A DNA stretch of 64,000 nucleotides from Brevundimonas naejangsanensis DSM 23858 (GTDB taxonomy: Bacteria; Pseudomonadota; Alphaproteobacteria; Caulobacterales; Caulobacteraceae), in assembly GCF_000421705.1 (NCBI RefSeq), contig NZ_ATXN01000008.1:1-64000 (forward strand). Direction: 5' to 3'. Below the pieces are notes generated by a model. That model was given only the letters and a program-made list of their open reading frames with translations. It had not been told where the DNA came from and ran no database searches. How positions within the stretch are numbered: position 1 is the stretch's first letter; every line of letters begins with the position of its first letter. Below are positions 53,449 to 62,216 of the stretch, piece after piece. The position numbers and the translations under genes are program-made.

Positions 53449-54423
53449 TCAAGGCTGGCGTCGCGCCTTCATCTCGCCTCGCGCCATCACTTCAGCGACA
53501 GCTTCCACTTGAGCCGACACCGACCGCCTCTGCGCGCGAGGCGCATACAGAGCCGATAGATAAGATCGATCCCATTCGGTCAGCCCCGCCGTATCCCCTC
53601 CAGAGAAGAGATTCAGAACAGTATCAAAAGCCGCCGTGTCAGCGCTGGCGTCGATCTGTGCCAAGCTGACCATCGAGACGTAATCCGCAAGCTGGGTGGT
53701 ATTAACGGAACCGATCTCGTTCATATCAATGATTACGATCACTTTGAACAGCGCCTCCACCACGGCCGTGTTCAAACGGGCAGCACCACCTCTCCGTGTA
53801 ATCATCGGCGCCGCACCAAGCGGACAATCAGCGCTATTGCAGTCGAACATAAGCGCTAACGCTAGGTCTACCGTCGCTCCCGCCTGATCACCCGGCGCCC
53901 TGACCGCGCGCTGTCCCGTGTCCGGGTCGGTCGGAACGCTCAATGACCACCAGCGCACAGGTCGGTCGTCCGACAGAAAGGCGCGGAACGCCGCCCGGCC
54001 CGCATCCCAGCCTGTCACGTTCTGGCGGAAGAGTTTGGGGTTCGCCTGGTTCAGGCCCTGCGCCGTCGCCCGGCCGTCTTCGGCGAAGACCACGACGAGA
54101 TTACTCTCGCAGCCGGGCTTGCCAGTTTGAAGTCCTAGCTCAGAGGCATTTTGACTGACGCGATCGATGATCGCCTGGGCGGCCTCCCGCTCTAGGTTGA
54201 CTACGCCAGGGCAGATAGAGCTACGCCATTGCGCTAGAGAGCGTCCGGGAGACGGCGCCGCCACCCGATCAACGAAGTCACGCACAGCCTCAGGCGTCGC
54301 CCGGCCCTGTACAGCGACGTCAGGCAGGACCGTGACATCAGGCTGGACCTGAGCGTCGGCTGTCGAACTCAACGCCGACAAAGCCAGCACGGCCCATAAG
54401 GCGCCCATACAGAATTTGCGCAC
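53449..54423 (-). CDS. exported hypothetical protein
   Basis: A 324-residue protein with a signal peptide (GALWAVLALSALSSTADAQ). The body has four cysteines (SSICPGVVN, GKPGCESNL, FDCNSADCPL), likely paired in the periplasm, and a segment KVIVIIDMNEIGSVNTTQLA followed by DYVSMVSLAQID. Base composition is a little more AT-rich in its middle than its neighbours. I do not recognise a catalytic motif. Similar exported proteins occur in Caulobacterales (recollection). Confidence 0.75.
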   Translation of the reverse strand: MRKFCMGALWAVLALSALSSTADAQVQPDVTVLPDVAVQGRATPEAVRDFVDRVAAPSPGRSLAQWRSSICPGVVNLEREAAQAIIDRVSQNASELGLQTGKPGCESNLVVVFAEDGRATAQGLNQANPKLFRQNVTGWDAGRAAFRAFLSDDRPVRWWSLSVPTDPDTGQRAVRAPGDQAGATVDLALALMFDCNSADCPLGAAPMITRRGGAARLNTAVVEALFKVIVIIDMNEIGSVNTTQLADYVSMVSLAQIDASADTAAFDTVLNLFSGGDTAGLTEWDRSYLSALYAPRAQRRSVSAQVEAVAEVMARGEMKARRQP

Positions 54424-54455
54424 GACCGAGGCCTCCCGCCAACAAGAACGACGAT

Positions 54456-54483
54456 ACTCTAATCGAAATCACGTCGTTAGAGT
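54456..54483. other. ACTCTAA inverted repeat in intergenic gap
   Basis: ACTCTAA (54456-54462) and TTAGAGT (54477-54483) form a 7-bp perfect palindrome with a 14-base spacer, 33 bp upstream of the exported hypothetical. Could be an operator or weak hairpin. Confidence 0.35.
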
Positions 54484-54514
54484 AGAGACAGAAGGCCATA
54501 CTTGCTGACCAGCT

Positions 54515-55720
54515 CTACCTCCCCGGCCGCCGGGTCATCGCAGAGGCGGGGGCCAGTTGCAGGCCGCGCGCTTCCAGACCCGCCGTCCAGCGGGCGGCGG
54601 CTTCGACGGTGACGGGGTAGGAGAAGCCGGTTCCCAGCGCCGCGCCGTTGGTCTTGGCGGCGGCCTCCAGCGCGTTGAACTGGCGCAGGATGGCGGCGGG
54701 GCTCTGTTCCTCGTCGATGATGCGGTCGGCGCTGGCGCGGGCGAAGGCGCCGGGGCGGCGGCGCATCGAGCCGTCGTCGAGGAAGGCCAGACCGCGCTGA
54801 CGCAGATGGGTCATCAGCGCGCCCATGCTCTCGTCCGAGGTCGCGAACCGGTCGCCCAGATAGTTGGTCACGCCGAAATAGCCGGTGGCGCGCGCCAGCA
54901 GCCAGTCCAGCTTGACCGCCACATCGTCGCCACCGCCGCTGGACAGAAGCGTGTAGGGGCCGGGGTCGTTGTCGGGATAGCCGGTCGGCTCCATCGGCAG
55001 TTCGATCATCACCTCATGGCCGTGGGCGCGGGCCATGTCGATCCAGGTCTGAAGGCCTTCAGCATAGGGCACGAAGGACAGGGTCACCTCGGCGGGCAGA
55101 CGTTCGATCGCCGCGCGGGTGGTGGCGCTGTTCAGACCCAGACCGCCGACCACGAGGGCCACCATCGGCTTGCCGTTCGAACGGAAGGGCCGGGCGTAGG
55201 CCTGGGCCGGGACGCGGCCGTCGGCGGCGATGCGCGGCAGGGGGCCGTTCGGTCCGGGCTGGAACAGGCCCGCGATCGGCGCCTTGGGCAGGGGATTGGA
55301 CGGCGCGCGCACCGGGGCGCTGAAGCCCTGGCCCGAGGCCACGCTGGCGCCGTCGGGCAGGGTGATGAGGGCCTCGCCCCCCATAGCGCCGCCCTCTTCG
55401 CCCATCAGAGCCGGGTCGATGGCGCCGAGGTCCTGATAGATGTCCAGACCGCTGAAGCCGAAAGTCTCGGCGCCGGTCGGGGCGGTGTCCGCTGCGGCGG
55501 GGCGCTCAAGTCGCGCGCTGGCCGTCGGCGCGCCGGCGCGCGGATCGCCCAGAACGGCGACGAACAGGGCGGCCGCGCCGATGACGAAGACCCCGGTCGC
55601 GCCCGCCGCGACGGGCGGCTTCTTCAGGGCGTTGAGGACCGGCTCCATGGCGACGCGCGACCGGGGCTCCGGCGGCGCGCCTGCGGCGGCGGCTAGGGCG
55701 GACTGGCGCTTGGCGAACAT
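54515..55720 (-). CDS. divergent polysaccharide deacetylase family protein
   Basis: About 401 residues from Met at 55720 (MFAKRQSALAAAAGAPPEPR). One membrane helix (GATGVFVIGAAALFVAVLG), a Pro/Gly-rich linker, then the DUF610/YibQ-type deacetylase domain: KPMVALVVGGLGLNSATTRA, EVTLSFVPYAEGLQTWIDMA, GHEVMIELPMEPTGYPDNDP. In this family some metal residues of NodB deacetylases are replaced. Next to CtpA-like and EnvC genes, a conserved envelope cluster. Confidence 0.92.
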   Translation of the reverse strand: MFAKRQSALAAAAGAPPEPRSRVAMEPVLNALKKPPVAAGATGVFVIGAAALFVAVLGDPRAGAPTASARLERPAAADTAPTGAETFGFSGLDIYQDLGAIDPALMGEEGGAMGGEALITLPDGASVASGQGFSAPVRAPSNPLPKAPIAGLFQPGPNGPLPRIAADGRVPAQAYARPFRSNGKPMVALVVGGLGLNSATTRAAIERLPAEVTLSFVPYAEGLQTWIDMARAHGHEVMIELPMEPTGYPDNDPGPYTLLSSGGGDDVAVKLDWLLARATGYFGVTNYLGDRFATSDESMGALMTHLRQRGLAFLDDGSMRRRPGAFARASADRIIDEEQSPAAILRQFNALEAAAKTNGAALGTGFSYPVTVEAAARWTAGLEARGLQLAPASAMTRRPGR

Positions 55721-55841
55721 GGTCAGGATGGCGGCTCGAGCTTGCAGGCGCCGCACAGGCGCGGCGCCCCTCAGCCTCAGTTAAGCCCTGCGCCGGTTAA
55801 GAAACCCTAACGGCGCGTTCACCACGTTCGAGGGCCGCGCC

Positions 55842-57281
55842 TCAGTCGCTCTTCGGCTTGTTCCCCGGCGTGATTTCCGGGGCGCGCGGCGCCGGGGGGT
55901 CTTTCGGCGCGACCGTGACCTTGGGCGTGTCGGTCTCGGCCGTCTCGACCTTTTCCTGTCCCGGTTCGGTGATGACGATCCCTTGGGGCGCGGCGGCCAG
56001 TTTGGTCAGGTCGCCGCCGGCGCGCAGCACGTCCAGCGCCCGCTCCAGCTGATAGTCCTTGTCCTTGGCGTAGTCGGCGCCCGGCGCCTCGCGCGGGGTG
56101 TGGGGCCCCTTGCGCTCGGCCCCGATGGAGGAGTCCAGCGCCGTCGAATAGGCCGCCTCGGAATAGATGAAGCTGGAGCGCGAGACGATGCGCGCCTCGG
56201 CCTCGGAACGGGCGACCTCCAGGTCCGGCTCGATGCCGATTTTCTGGATCGAGCGGCCCGACGGCGTGTAGTAGCGCGCCGTGGTGATCGACAGGGCGCC
56301 GTCGCGGCCGCCGCGCAGCGGGATCACCGTCTGGACCGATCCCTTGCCGAAGCTGGTCAGGCCGACGACCGTCGCCCGCTCCTGATCCTTCAGGGCGCCC
56401 GCCACGATCTCGGACGCCGAGGCCGAGCCGTAGTTGATCAGCACCACCACCGGCAGGCCGCCGGTCAGGTCGCCCGGCTTGGCGGCGTAGCGTTCGATAT
56501 CCTCGGGCTTGCGGCCGCGCTGGCTGACGATCTCGCCGCGCTCCAGGAAGGCGTCGGACACGTCGATGGCCGCCGTCAGCAGCCCGCCGCCGTTGTTGCG
56601 CAGGTCCAGCACATAACCCTTCAGGCCGGGTTTCTCGCGCTTCAGCTGCTCGATGGTCTCGGTCAGCTCGCGGCCGGTGTTTTCGTTGAAGGTGGAGACG
56701 CGCAGGTAGCCGAAATCGCCTTCCAGACGGCCGGTGACGGATTCGACCTTGATGACTTCGCGCGTCAGCACGACCTCGCGCGGCTCTTCGCCATCGCGCA
56801 GGAAGGTGATGGTGACGCTGGTGCCGGTGGCGCCGCGCAGCTTGTCCGAGACCTCGGAGACGCTGAGACCAGCCGCGTTCTGACCATTGACGGCGCTGAT
56901 GACGTCGCCTGCCTGCACCCCGGCGCGGCCAGCCGGGCTGTCATCCATCGGCGAGATGACCTTCACCAGCCCGCCTTCGGAGGTGATCGTCAGGCCGACG
57001 CCGGAATACTCGCCCGATGTGCGCTCGCGCAGATCGCCGAACGCCTTGGCGGGCATGTAGTTGGAGTGCGGGTCGAGCGCCGTCATCATCCCCTGCAGGG
57101 CGGCTTCGATCAGCTTCTTGTTGTCGACAGGGACGACATAGGCCTGCTCGACGATGCCCAGGACGTCGCCGAACAGCTCCAGCATCCGGAAGGTCTCGTT
57201 GCGCGGAGTCTGGCTGGCGACAGCCGCCGCCGATCCGCCCAGCGCCAGGGCGGCGGCGCCCACGAGAAGCAGTTTACGCAT
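55842..57281 (-). CDS. S41-family C-terminal processing peptidase
   Basis: About 479 residues from Met at 57281 (MRKLLLVGAAALALGGSAAA, signal peptide); upstream Met codons lie at 57296 and 57344. A PDZ domain (GLTITSEGGLVKVISPMDDS and GVQAGDVISAVNGQNAAGL) is followed by the protease core: LKGYVLDLRNNGGGLLTAAI, VVLINYGSASASEIVAGALK (catalytic Ser) and GLTSFGKGSVQTVIPLRGG (catalytic Lys). Cleaves periplasmic substrates, often wall-hydrolase regulators. Upstream gene is envC-like. Confidence 0.95.
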   Translation of the reverse strand: MRKLLLVGAAALALGGSAAAVASQTPRNETFRMLELFGDVLGIVEQAYVVPVDNKKLIEAALQGMMTALDPHSNYMPAKAFGDLRERTSGEYSGVGLTITSEGGLVKVISPMDDSPAGRAGVQAGDVISAVNGQNAAGLSVSEVSDKLRGATGTSVTITFLRDGEEPREVVLTREVIKVESVTGRLEGDFGYLRVSTFNENTGRELTETIEQLKREKPGLKGYVLDLRNNGGGLLTAAIDVSDAFLERGEIVSQRGRKPEDIERYAAKPGDLTGGLPVVVLINYGSASASEIVAGALKDQERATVVGLTSFGKGSVQTVIPLRGGRDGALSITTARYYTPSGRSIQKIGIEPDLEVARSEAEARIVSRSSFIYSEAAYSTALDSSIGAERKGPHTPREAPGADYAKDKDYQLERALDVLRAGGDLTKLAAAPQGIVITEPGQEKVETAETDTPKVTVAPKDPPAPRAPEITPGNKPKSD

Positions 57282-57416
57282 TCGGTCTCTTTCCATCGGA
57301 TCCGCTTTCGGCTCCGGTCGTCCAGGGCGGCGCGAGCGCCGCAAAGGCGCGCGCGACAGTTGCGTCGATACAATCAGCGTCCGCGCCGATTTGAAAGGAA
57401 TTTCGCGCGATTGATC

Positions 57417-58511
57417 CTACTGCAGCCACGGCGCCGGATCGATGGGCCGTTCTTGGCGGCGCAGTTCGAAATAGGCTTCGCCGTCCTCGCCGGTGCGGCC
57501 CAGGGTCTGGCCGTCGGCCACGCGCTGGCCGGTCTCGACTTCCAGACGGTCAAGCCCCGCGATCACGGCGCGCCAGCCGGGGCCCAGGTCCAGGATCACC
57601 ACCTCGCCCCACTCCTTGAGCGGCCCGGCATAGGCGACACGGCCCGCCGCAGGGGCGCCGACCGCTTCATGGCTGGAGCGCCAGCTCCAACCGGCCGAGC
57701 GGCCGCCGAAGCGTTGCGAGGGCGTCCCCGCGATAGGGGGCGTCAGGCGACTACGGCCTGCAGGCAGGCGGGCGGCGGGCGCCTCTTCGGGCGCCTCGGC
57801 CACCTGCGGCGTCTGCCCGCCCAGTTCGCGGATACGGGCTTCCAGCGCCTTGGTCGCGCGCTCGGCCCGCGCGGCCTCGGCCCTCAGCACCGAGCGCAGG
57901 GCGGTTTTGCGCGCCGTCAGACCCTCGATTTCGGCGCGCCGGTCGTTCTGGGCGCTCTCGACGGTGAACAGGCGCTCGCTGGACAGGGCGGCGAGACGAC
58001 GGATGCGGCCGATCTCGGCCTGGCGCTCCACCAGGGTCTCGGCGCGTTTCTGCAGGTCGGGCGTGATGGCGCGGATCAGGATGGAGGCGCGCACCGTATC
58101 CACGGCCTGATCGGCCGGGATCAGCAGAGGCGGCGGCGGCTTGCGGCTCATCATCTGCAGGGCGGACAGCAGCCGACCCTGAGCCGCGCGTTCACGCGAC
58201 AGGGCGGCGACCAGGGCGGCCTCGCGCTCGGCCAGTTCCTTCAGCCGGGCGCGCTGAGCCTCCAACTGCACATCGTCCTCGGCCTCGGCCCGGCGCAGTT
58301 CGCGCAACTGTCGATCCAGATCGACGATCTCCTCGGCGGCGGCCGCGGCCTCGGCGCGCAGACGGCGGGCGCGGGCGGTCTCGTCGCGATACTCGGCCTG
58401 AAGCCGGGTCAGCTCGGCGTTCGGCGGAACCGCGCGCTGGCTGGCCGCAGGCCCGGCGAGGGCCAGCAGCAGGCTGGAAGAGGTCAGAAGAAGAACGGCC
58501 CCGCGTCGCAT
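57417..58511 (-). CDS. envC: murein hydrolase activator, EnvC-like (degenerate M23)
   Basis: A 364-residue exported protein: signal peptide (LLLTSSSLLLALAGPAASQ), a long coiled coil (about 30-250) rich in Arg, Ala and Glu, and a LytM/M23 domain (AVGAPAAGRVAYAGPLKEWG to YFELRRQERPIDPAPW). The metal-binding histidines of active M23 enzymes are missing (DLGPGWRAVIAGL, GEAYFELR), as in EnvC, which activates amidases rather than cutting murein itself. The start touches rlmH by one base. Confidence 0.92.
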   Translation of the reverse strand: MRRGAVLLLTSSSLLLALAGPAASQRAVPPNAELTRLQAEYRDETARARRLRAEAAAAAEEIVDLDRQLRELRRAEAEDDVQLEAQRARLKELAEREAALVAALSRERAAQGRLLSALQMMSRKPPPPLLIPADQAVDTVRASILIRAITPDLQKRAETLVERQAEIGRIRRLAALSSERLFTVESAQNDRRAEIEGLTARKTALRSVLRAEAARAERATKALEARIRELGGQTPQVAEAPEEAPAARLPAGRSRLTPPIAGTPSQRFGGRSAGWSWRSSHEAVGAPAAGRVAYAGPLKEWGEVVILDLGPGWRAVIAGLDRLEVETGQRVADGQTLGRTGEDGEAYFELRRQERPIDPAPWLQ

Positions 58512-58975
58512 CAGTCGCGATGATAGGGCGAACCGGCCAGAATGGTCACGGCCCGATAGATTTGCTCGGCCAGCATGGCGCGGGCTAGGGCGTGGGGCCA
58601 GGTCTGCGGCCCGAAGGCGAGAGTCGAACGGGCGGCGCGGCGCACGCTCTCGTCCAGACCGTCTGCCCCGCCGATGACGAAGACCAGACGCCGCTCGCCC
58701 TGATCGCGCAGGGCGGCCACATGGTCGGCGAAGGCGCGCGAGGAATAGGTCCGCCCCCGTTCGTCACAGGCGATCAGATGCGCGCCCTCGGCGGCGGCCA
58801 GCAGCAGTTCAGCCTCGGGCGCCTTGCCGGGCTTCTTCGGCTCAAGGTCGATAAGTTCGAGCGGGCCCAGACCCAGCGCCCGCCCCGACAGGGTGGCGCG
58901 CCGGGCGTAGTCGTCGGCCAGAGCCGCCTCGGGACCGCGGCCCGGCTTGCCGATGGCCGCGATCGCCAGCTTCAT
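58511..58975 (-). CDS. rlmH: 23S rRNA pseudouridine-1915 N3-methyltransferase
   Basis: A 154-residue SPOUT-class enzyme: KLAIAAIGKPGRGPEAALAD, ACDERGRTYSSRAFADHVAA, LVFVIGGADGLDESVRRAAR (SAM knot) and LARAMLAEQIYRAVTILAGS-type ending with PYHRD. Methylates helix 69 of 23S rRNA. Next to rsfS in the usual order. Confidence 0.97.
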   Translation of the reverse strand: MKLAIAAIGKPGRGPEAALADDYARRATLSGRALGLGPLELIDLEPKKPGKAPEAELLLAAAEGAHLIACDERGRTYSSRAFADHVAALRDQGERRLVFVIGGADGLDESVRRAARSTLAFGPQTWPHALARAMLAEQIYRAVTILAGSPYHRD

Positions 58976-59001
58976 GAGGTCAGCCCGTTTTCAGAAAAAG
59001 A

Positions 59002-59535
59002 TCAGCCGCGGACGGGGCCGCCGCGGTGGGCGCTGTCGACCGCCCAGATCTTCTCGATGTTGTAGAAGGTGCGCACTTCGGGGCGGAACAGGTGGACGAT
59101 GACATCGCCCGCATCCAGCAGCACCCAGTCGCAGTGCGGCAGGCCCTCGACCTTCACCTTGCCCAGCCCCTGCTCCTTGAACAGGCGCAGAAGGTGATCG
59201 GCGATGGCGCCGACGTGGCGATGCGAACGTCCCGACGCGACGATCATGGCGTCGGTCATGGGGCTCTTGCCGCGCAGGTCGATCAGGACGATGTCCTGAG
59301 CCTTGTCGTCGTCGAGTTTGGCGAGAATGGCCTGTTCCAGCTCGGTCGCGCCGACCGGCAGGGGCTGGCGCTCGCCGCTACTGGGGCCGTCCTCGGCCTG
59401 ACCGTCTTCGGAATGGACGGAATCCATCAGGTCCATTTCGTGCGCCGCGTTCGAAACGGCGTCTTGCGCATCGTGCGCGGTCGAGGGGGTCAGCGGAGGG
59501 CTCCAAGGCGATTTACTAAAAGCCCAGTCTAGCAC
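59002..59535 (-). CDS. rsfS: ribosome silencing factor RsfS
   Basis: Up to 177 residues. The RsfS core begins at about residue 64: ATELEQAILAKLDDDKAQDI, VLIDLRGKSPMTDAMIVASG, VEGLPHCDWVLLDAGDVIVH and VRTFYNIEKIWA. The N-terminal 60 residues are low-complexity and the true start may be further in. Binds uL14 to block subunit joining when nutrients are short. Sits with rlmH and nadD. Confidence 0.94.
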   Translation of the reverse strand: MLDWAFSKSPWSPPLTPSTAHDAQDAVSNAAHEMDLMDSVHSEDGQAEDGPSSGERQPLPVGATELEQAILAKLDDDKAQDIVLIDLRGKSPMTDAMIVASGRSHRHVGAIADHLLRLFKEQGLGKVKVEGLPHCDWVLLDAGDVIVHLFRPEVRTFYNIEKIWAVDSAHRGGPVRG

Positions 59536-59550
59536 GCCCGGCGCGAAAGG

Positions 59551-60237
59551 TCACCCGGCTGGCGGCGACTCTTCGCCCCGCGCGGTTCGCGCAGCCCGGA
59601 TCGCGGTCGAGGAGCGATGATTCAGCGGCGCCGACAGATAGGTCCAGGCGGGCGCCTCAAGACTGGGCAGCAGCCCGGCCTGGGCCATCGGCACGCGATA
59701 GCGGGCGAAACGCACCGCGGCCGGCGCCGTGCGGCTGTCCAGTAGACTGCCGGGCCGGGCGATCACCGCCACGGGCATCAGCCGCATGATGTCGGTCCAA
59801 CCGCGCCAGCGATGGAAGTCCGCCAGATTGTCAGACCCCATCAGCCAGACGAACTGAACCCGCGGATGGCGCGCGACGATGGCGCGCAGGGTGTCGACGG
59901 TCCAGCGCGTGCCGGCTCTGGTCTCGAAATCCGACACGATCATCGCCGGGCCGACCGTCGCGGCCGCCGCCTGCGCCGAGGCCATCCGCTCGGCCAGGGG
60001 GGCGGTCTCATGGGCGGACTTCAGCGGGTTCTGCGGCGAGACCAGCCAGACCACCCGGTCCAGCCCCAGTCGTTGCATGGCCGTGGCCGCCACATGGGCG
60101 TGGCCGTCGTGGGCCGGATTGAACGAGCCGCCGAACAGGCCGACCTTCATCCCCGGCGCCAGATCCAGCGCGTCGCGCAGGGCGCCTCGGCGAAGACCGG
60201 AGCCTTTCGGCGCAGGACCGGCGTGGAAGAAGGACAA
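59551..60237 (-). CDS. nadD: nicotinate-nucleotide adenylyltransferase
   Basis: Up to 228 residues, the catalytic domain starting at about residue 30: MKVGLFGGSFNPAHDGHAHV (nucleotidyl-transferase HxGH-type motif), VWLVSPQNPLKSAHETAPLA, FVWLMGSDNLADFHRWRGWT and ALNHRSSTAIRAAR-type ending. The N-terminal extension is common in this lineage. Makes deamido-NAD from nicotinate mononucleotide. Confidence 0.96.
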   Translation of the reverse strand: MSFFHAGPAPKGSGLRRGALRDALDLAPGMKVGLFGGSFNPAHDGHAHVAATAMQRLGLDRVVWLVSPQNPLKSAHETAPLAERMASAQAAAATVGPAMIVSDFETRAGTRWTVDTLRAIVARHPRVQFVWLMGSDNLADFHRWRGWTDIMRLMPVAVIARPGSLLDSRTAPAAVRFARYRVPMAQAGLLPSLEAPAWTYLSAPLNHRSSTAIRAARTARGEESPPAG

Positions 60238-60376
60238 GGGCGTCGTCTCTTGCGGCGGCGGCGAACAGATGAGCGCGGCCGGAACGCCTTATGCTCACCT
60301 GCGCCCTAACACGGCCGAACGCGCCTGTCTCGCTCCGCGAACGGACTGAGCGGTGCAAGGGCGATTTGGCCTCGCC

Positions 60377-60994
60377 CTAGAATTCCTTCCAGCTCGATCC
60401 CGGATCGCGCTCGCCCGGCTGGGCCAGTTGCTGGCCCCAGGTCAGCATCATGAAGGCCTTGTGGCTGCGGATCTTGTACTGGCCGATCATCGGGGTGACG
60501 GCGCCCAGCGGCATGCCCGTGCGCGCGTCGTAGAGGAAGCCGGAAAACTCGGCCACGCCCATGCGATCGCGGTTGGAATAGATCGACAGTTCCGGCAGGG
60601 AGACGACGTTCAGGCTCTCATTGATCGGCACCCGCATGTCGGGAATCCCGACCACGCGGCGCAATTGGTCCAGCGACAGGGCGCCGGCGCGCACCTCGAA
60701 GATGGCGTCCGCTTCGCCGCGCTCGCGCACGATGGCGTAGCCAGCTTCCGACAGAGCGGCGCGGATGGCGCTCAGCGCATAGCGGGCGTTCTCAGCCTGG
60801 AAATAGGTCTCGTCGACGAAGACGCGCGCGCCCTGCGGGATCGGCAGTGTCAGGCCCTCGACCGCGCGGTCGGCCGCCCGGTTGACCAGCAGCATATCGG
60901 TGGCCGTCCGCGCCGGATTGGTCTCGGTCACCATGGCGCAGGCGCCCAGACTCAAGACCGCCAGCCCGAGGATCAGCCGCGCCGAAACGCTCAC
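60377..60994 (-). CDS. exported lipoprotein-like hypothetical
   Basis: A 205-residue product; GTG at 60994 overlaps the gloA stop (GTGA), and the N-terminus ARLILGLAVLSLGACAMV has a lipobox (LGAC). The body includes LLVNRAADRAVEGLTLPIPQ, ALSAIRAALSEAGYAIVRER, and GVAEFSGFLYDARTGMPLGA. It resembles periplasmic lipoproteins of the DUF6655 type, but I am not certain. Function unknown. Confidence 0.75.
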   Translation of the reverse strand: MSVSARLILGLAVLSLGACAMVTETNPARTATDMLLVNRAADRAVEGLTLPIPQGARVFVDETYFQAENARYALSAIRAALSEAGYAIVRERGEADAIFEVRAGALSLDQLRRVVGIPDMRVPINESLNVVSLPELSIYSNRDRMGVAEFSGFLYDARTGMPLGAVTPMIGQYKIRSHKAFMMLTWGQQLAQPGERDPGSSWKEF

Positions 60995-61431
60995 CAGGCG
61001 CCCACGTTCGGCATGGAGGCCCAAGGCTCGGCCGGAGCCAGACGCTCGCCCGCCTGCAGCAGTTCGATGGAAATGCCGTCCGGCGAGCGGACAAAGGCCA
61101 TATGGCCGTCGCGCGGCGGGCGGTTAATGATGACGCCGCCGTCCATTAGCCGCTGGCAGGCGGCGTAGATGTCGTCGACCTGAAAGGCCAGGTGACCGAA
61201 GTTGCGGCCGCCATCGTAATCCTGATCGTCCCAGTTGTAGGTCAGTTCGACCTCGGGCGATTTCTCGGCCTCGGCGCGGGCCTTGTCGGCCGGCGCGGCC
61301 AGATAGACTAGGGTGAAGCGCCCGGCCTCATAATCGGCGCGGCGCGTCTCTTCCAGACCCAGCAGGTCGCGGTAGAAACGCATCGAGGCGTCCAGATCCT
61401 TCACCCGGACCATGGTGTGCAGAAAGCGCAT
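60991..61431 (-). CDS. gloA: glyoxalase I / lactoylglutathione lyase family protein
   Basis: A 146-residue VOC-fold enzyme: MRFLHTMVRVKDLDASMRFY (metal His), VELTYNWDDQDYDGGRNFGH, LAFQVDDIYAACQRLMDGG and SPDGISIELLQ (metal Glu). NFGHLAFQVDD supplies the second His. Converts the methylglyoxal-glutathione hemithioacetal to S-lactoylglutathione. Coupled to the lipoprotein gene downstream and close to a zinc-finger gene upstream. Confidence 0.93.
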   Translation of the reverse strand: MRFLHTMVRVKDLDASMRFYRDLLGLEETRRADYEAGRFTLVYLAAPADKARAEAEKSPEVELTYNWDDQDYDGGRNFGHLAFQVDDIYAACQRLMDGGVIINRPPRDGHMAFVRSPDGISIELLQAGERLAPAEPWASMPNVGAW

Positions 61432-61440
61432 CGCCAGGCC

Positions 61441-61680
61441 TCAATGCGCCTCGGGCGGGCGGGCCGCCGGGTCGAGGTATTCGTTCTCCGGCTGCGGGTG
61501 CGCCGACAGCACGAAGCGGCGGTCGCAATAGCCGCACTCGATGAAGTCGTCCTCGCCCATGTCCATGTAGACGAGCGGGTGGCCCAGGGCCCCGCCGCCG
61601 CCGTCGCAGGCGACGCGCTTGGTCGAGACCACGATCTCTTCGGGGGGAGGAATGACGGCTTCGAGATGGCGGGGAGGCAT
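61441..61680 (-). CDS. zf-CHCC zinc-finger protein
   Basis: A 79-residue protein with VSTKRVACDGGGGALGHPLV, YMDMGEDDFIECGYCDRRFV and a C-terminal Pro-rich tail. The Cys, His and CxxC residues match the zf-CHCC family, related to a small subunit of mitochondrial complex I. Nine bp upstream of gloA on the same strand. Confidence 0.93.
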   Translation of the reverse strand: MPPRHLEAVIPPPEEIVVSTKRVACDGGGGALGHPLVYMDMGEDDFIECGYCDRRFVLSAHPQPENEYLDPAARPPEAH

Positions 61681-61737
61681 GATCCGGTCCGGTCTGGAAA
61701 GGCTTTGCGCCGTTCCTAGGCGGACCGGACCGTCAGG

Positions 61738-62028
61738 TCAAACGTCCGAAGCGGCGGGCTTGCGGCCCATCACCCGATCGAACAGGGCCTTGCGCTTCTT
61801 GAACAGGGTCAGGCCCAGGCAGCCCGCGCCGACCCACAGGCCGATCTCGCCGATGACAGCAGCGACGGCGGCGATGATCGCCGCCTGCGTCATAGGCAGA
61901 TAGTCCAGCTTCCCCGCCAGCAGAGCGAGAGTGAAACCAGCGTAGCCGACGACGCAGAACCCCATGGCGATGAAGCCGATCAGGCGGGTGCGGGTCATGG
62001 CTTTATGGGGAGCGATGGCGGTGGTCAT
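61738..62028 (-). CDS. small two-to-three-helix membrane protein
   Basis: A 96-residue product: LIGFIAMGFCVVGYAGFTLA, MTQAAIIAAVAAVIGEIGLW and VGAGCLGLTLFKKRKALFDR. Three hydrophobic segments, the last shortest, with a basic end. Typical of small transporter-accessory or inner-membrane proteins. Not recognised. Divergent from the ABC ATPase gene. Confidence 0.75.
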   Translation of the reverse strand: MTTAIAPHKAMTRTRLIGFIAMGFCVVGYAGFTLALLAGKLDYLPMTQAAIIAAVAAVIGEIGLWVGAGCLGLTLFKKRKALFDRVMGRKPAASDV

Positions 62029-62216
62029 GGCGTGTCCTCATCCAAGGGAAGTTGTCTTTATGACAAGCAAGCTAGACACCCTTACGCGTGCCGTCAAGCA
62101 ACTTTTACATATCGTCTCGCAGCCTTGTCTTCGCATCGCAACGACGCCTTGGCGAACGGCGCCGCGCCCCCTACCTATGCGGTCCGCTCATCACTGCCCG
62201 AGTTGAAGTCCCCGCC

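Noticed and set aside
55983-58523. 846-codon open frame opposite the protease and envC genes
   Set aside because: Antisense to two recognised genes and crosses their intergenic gap. No domain is visible.
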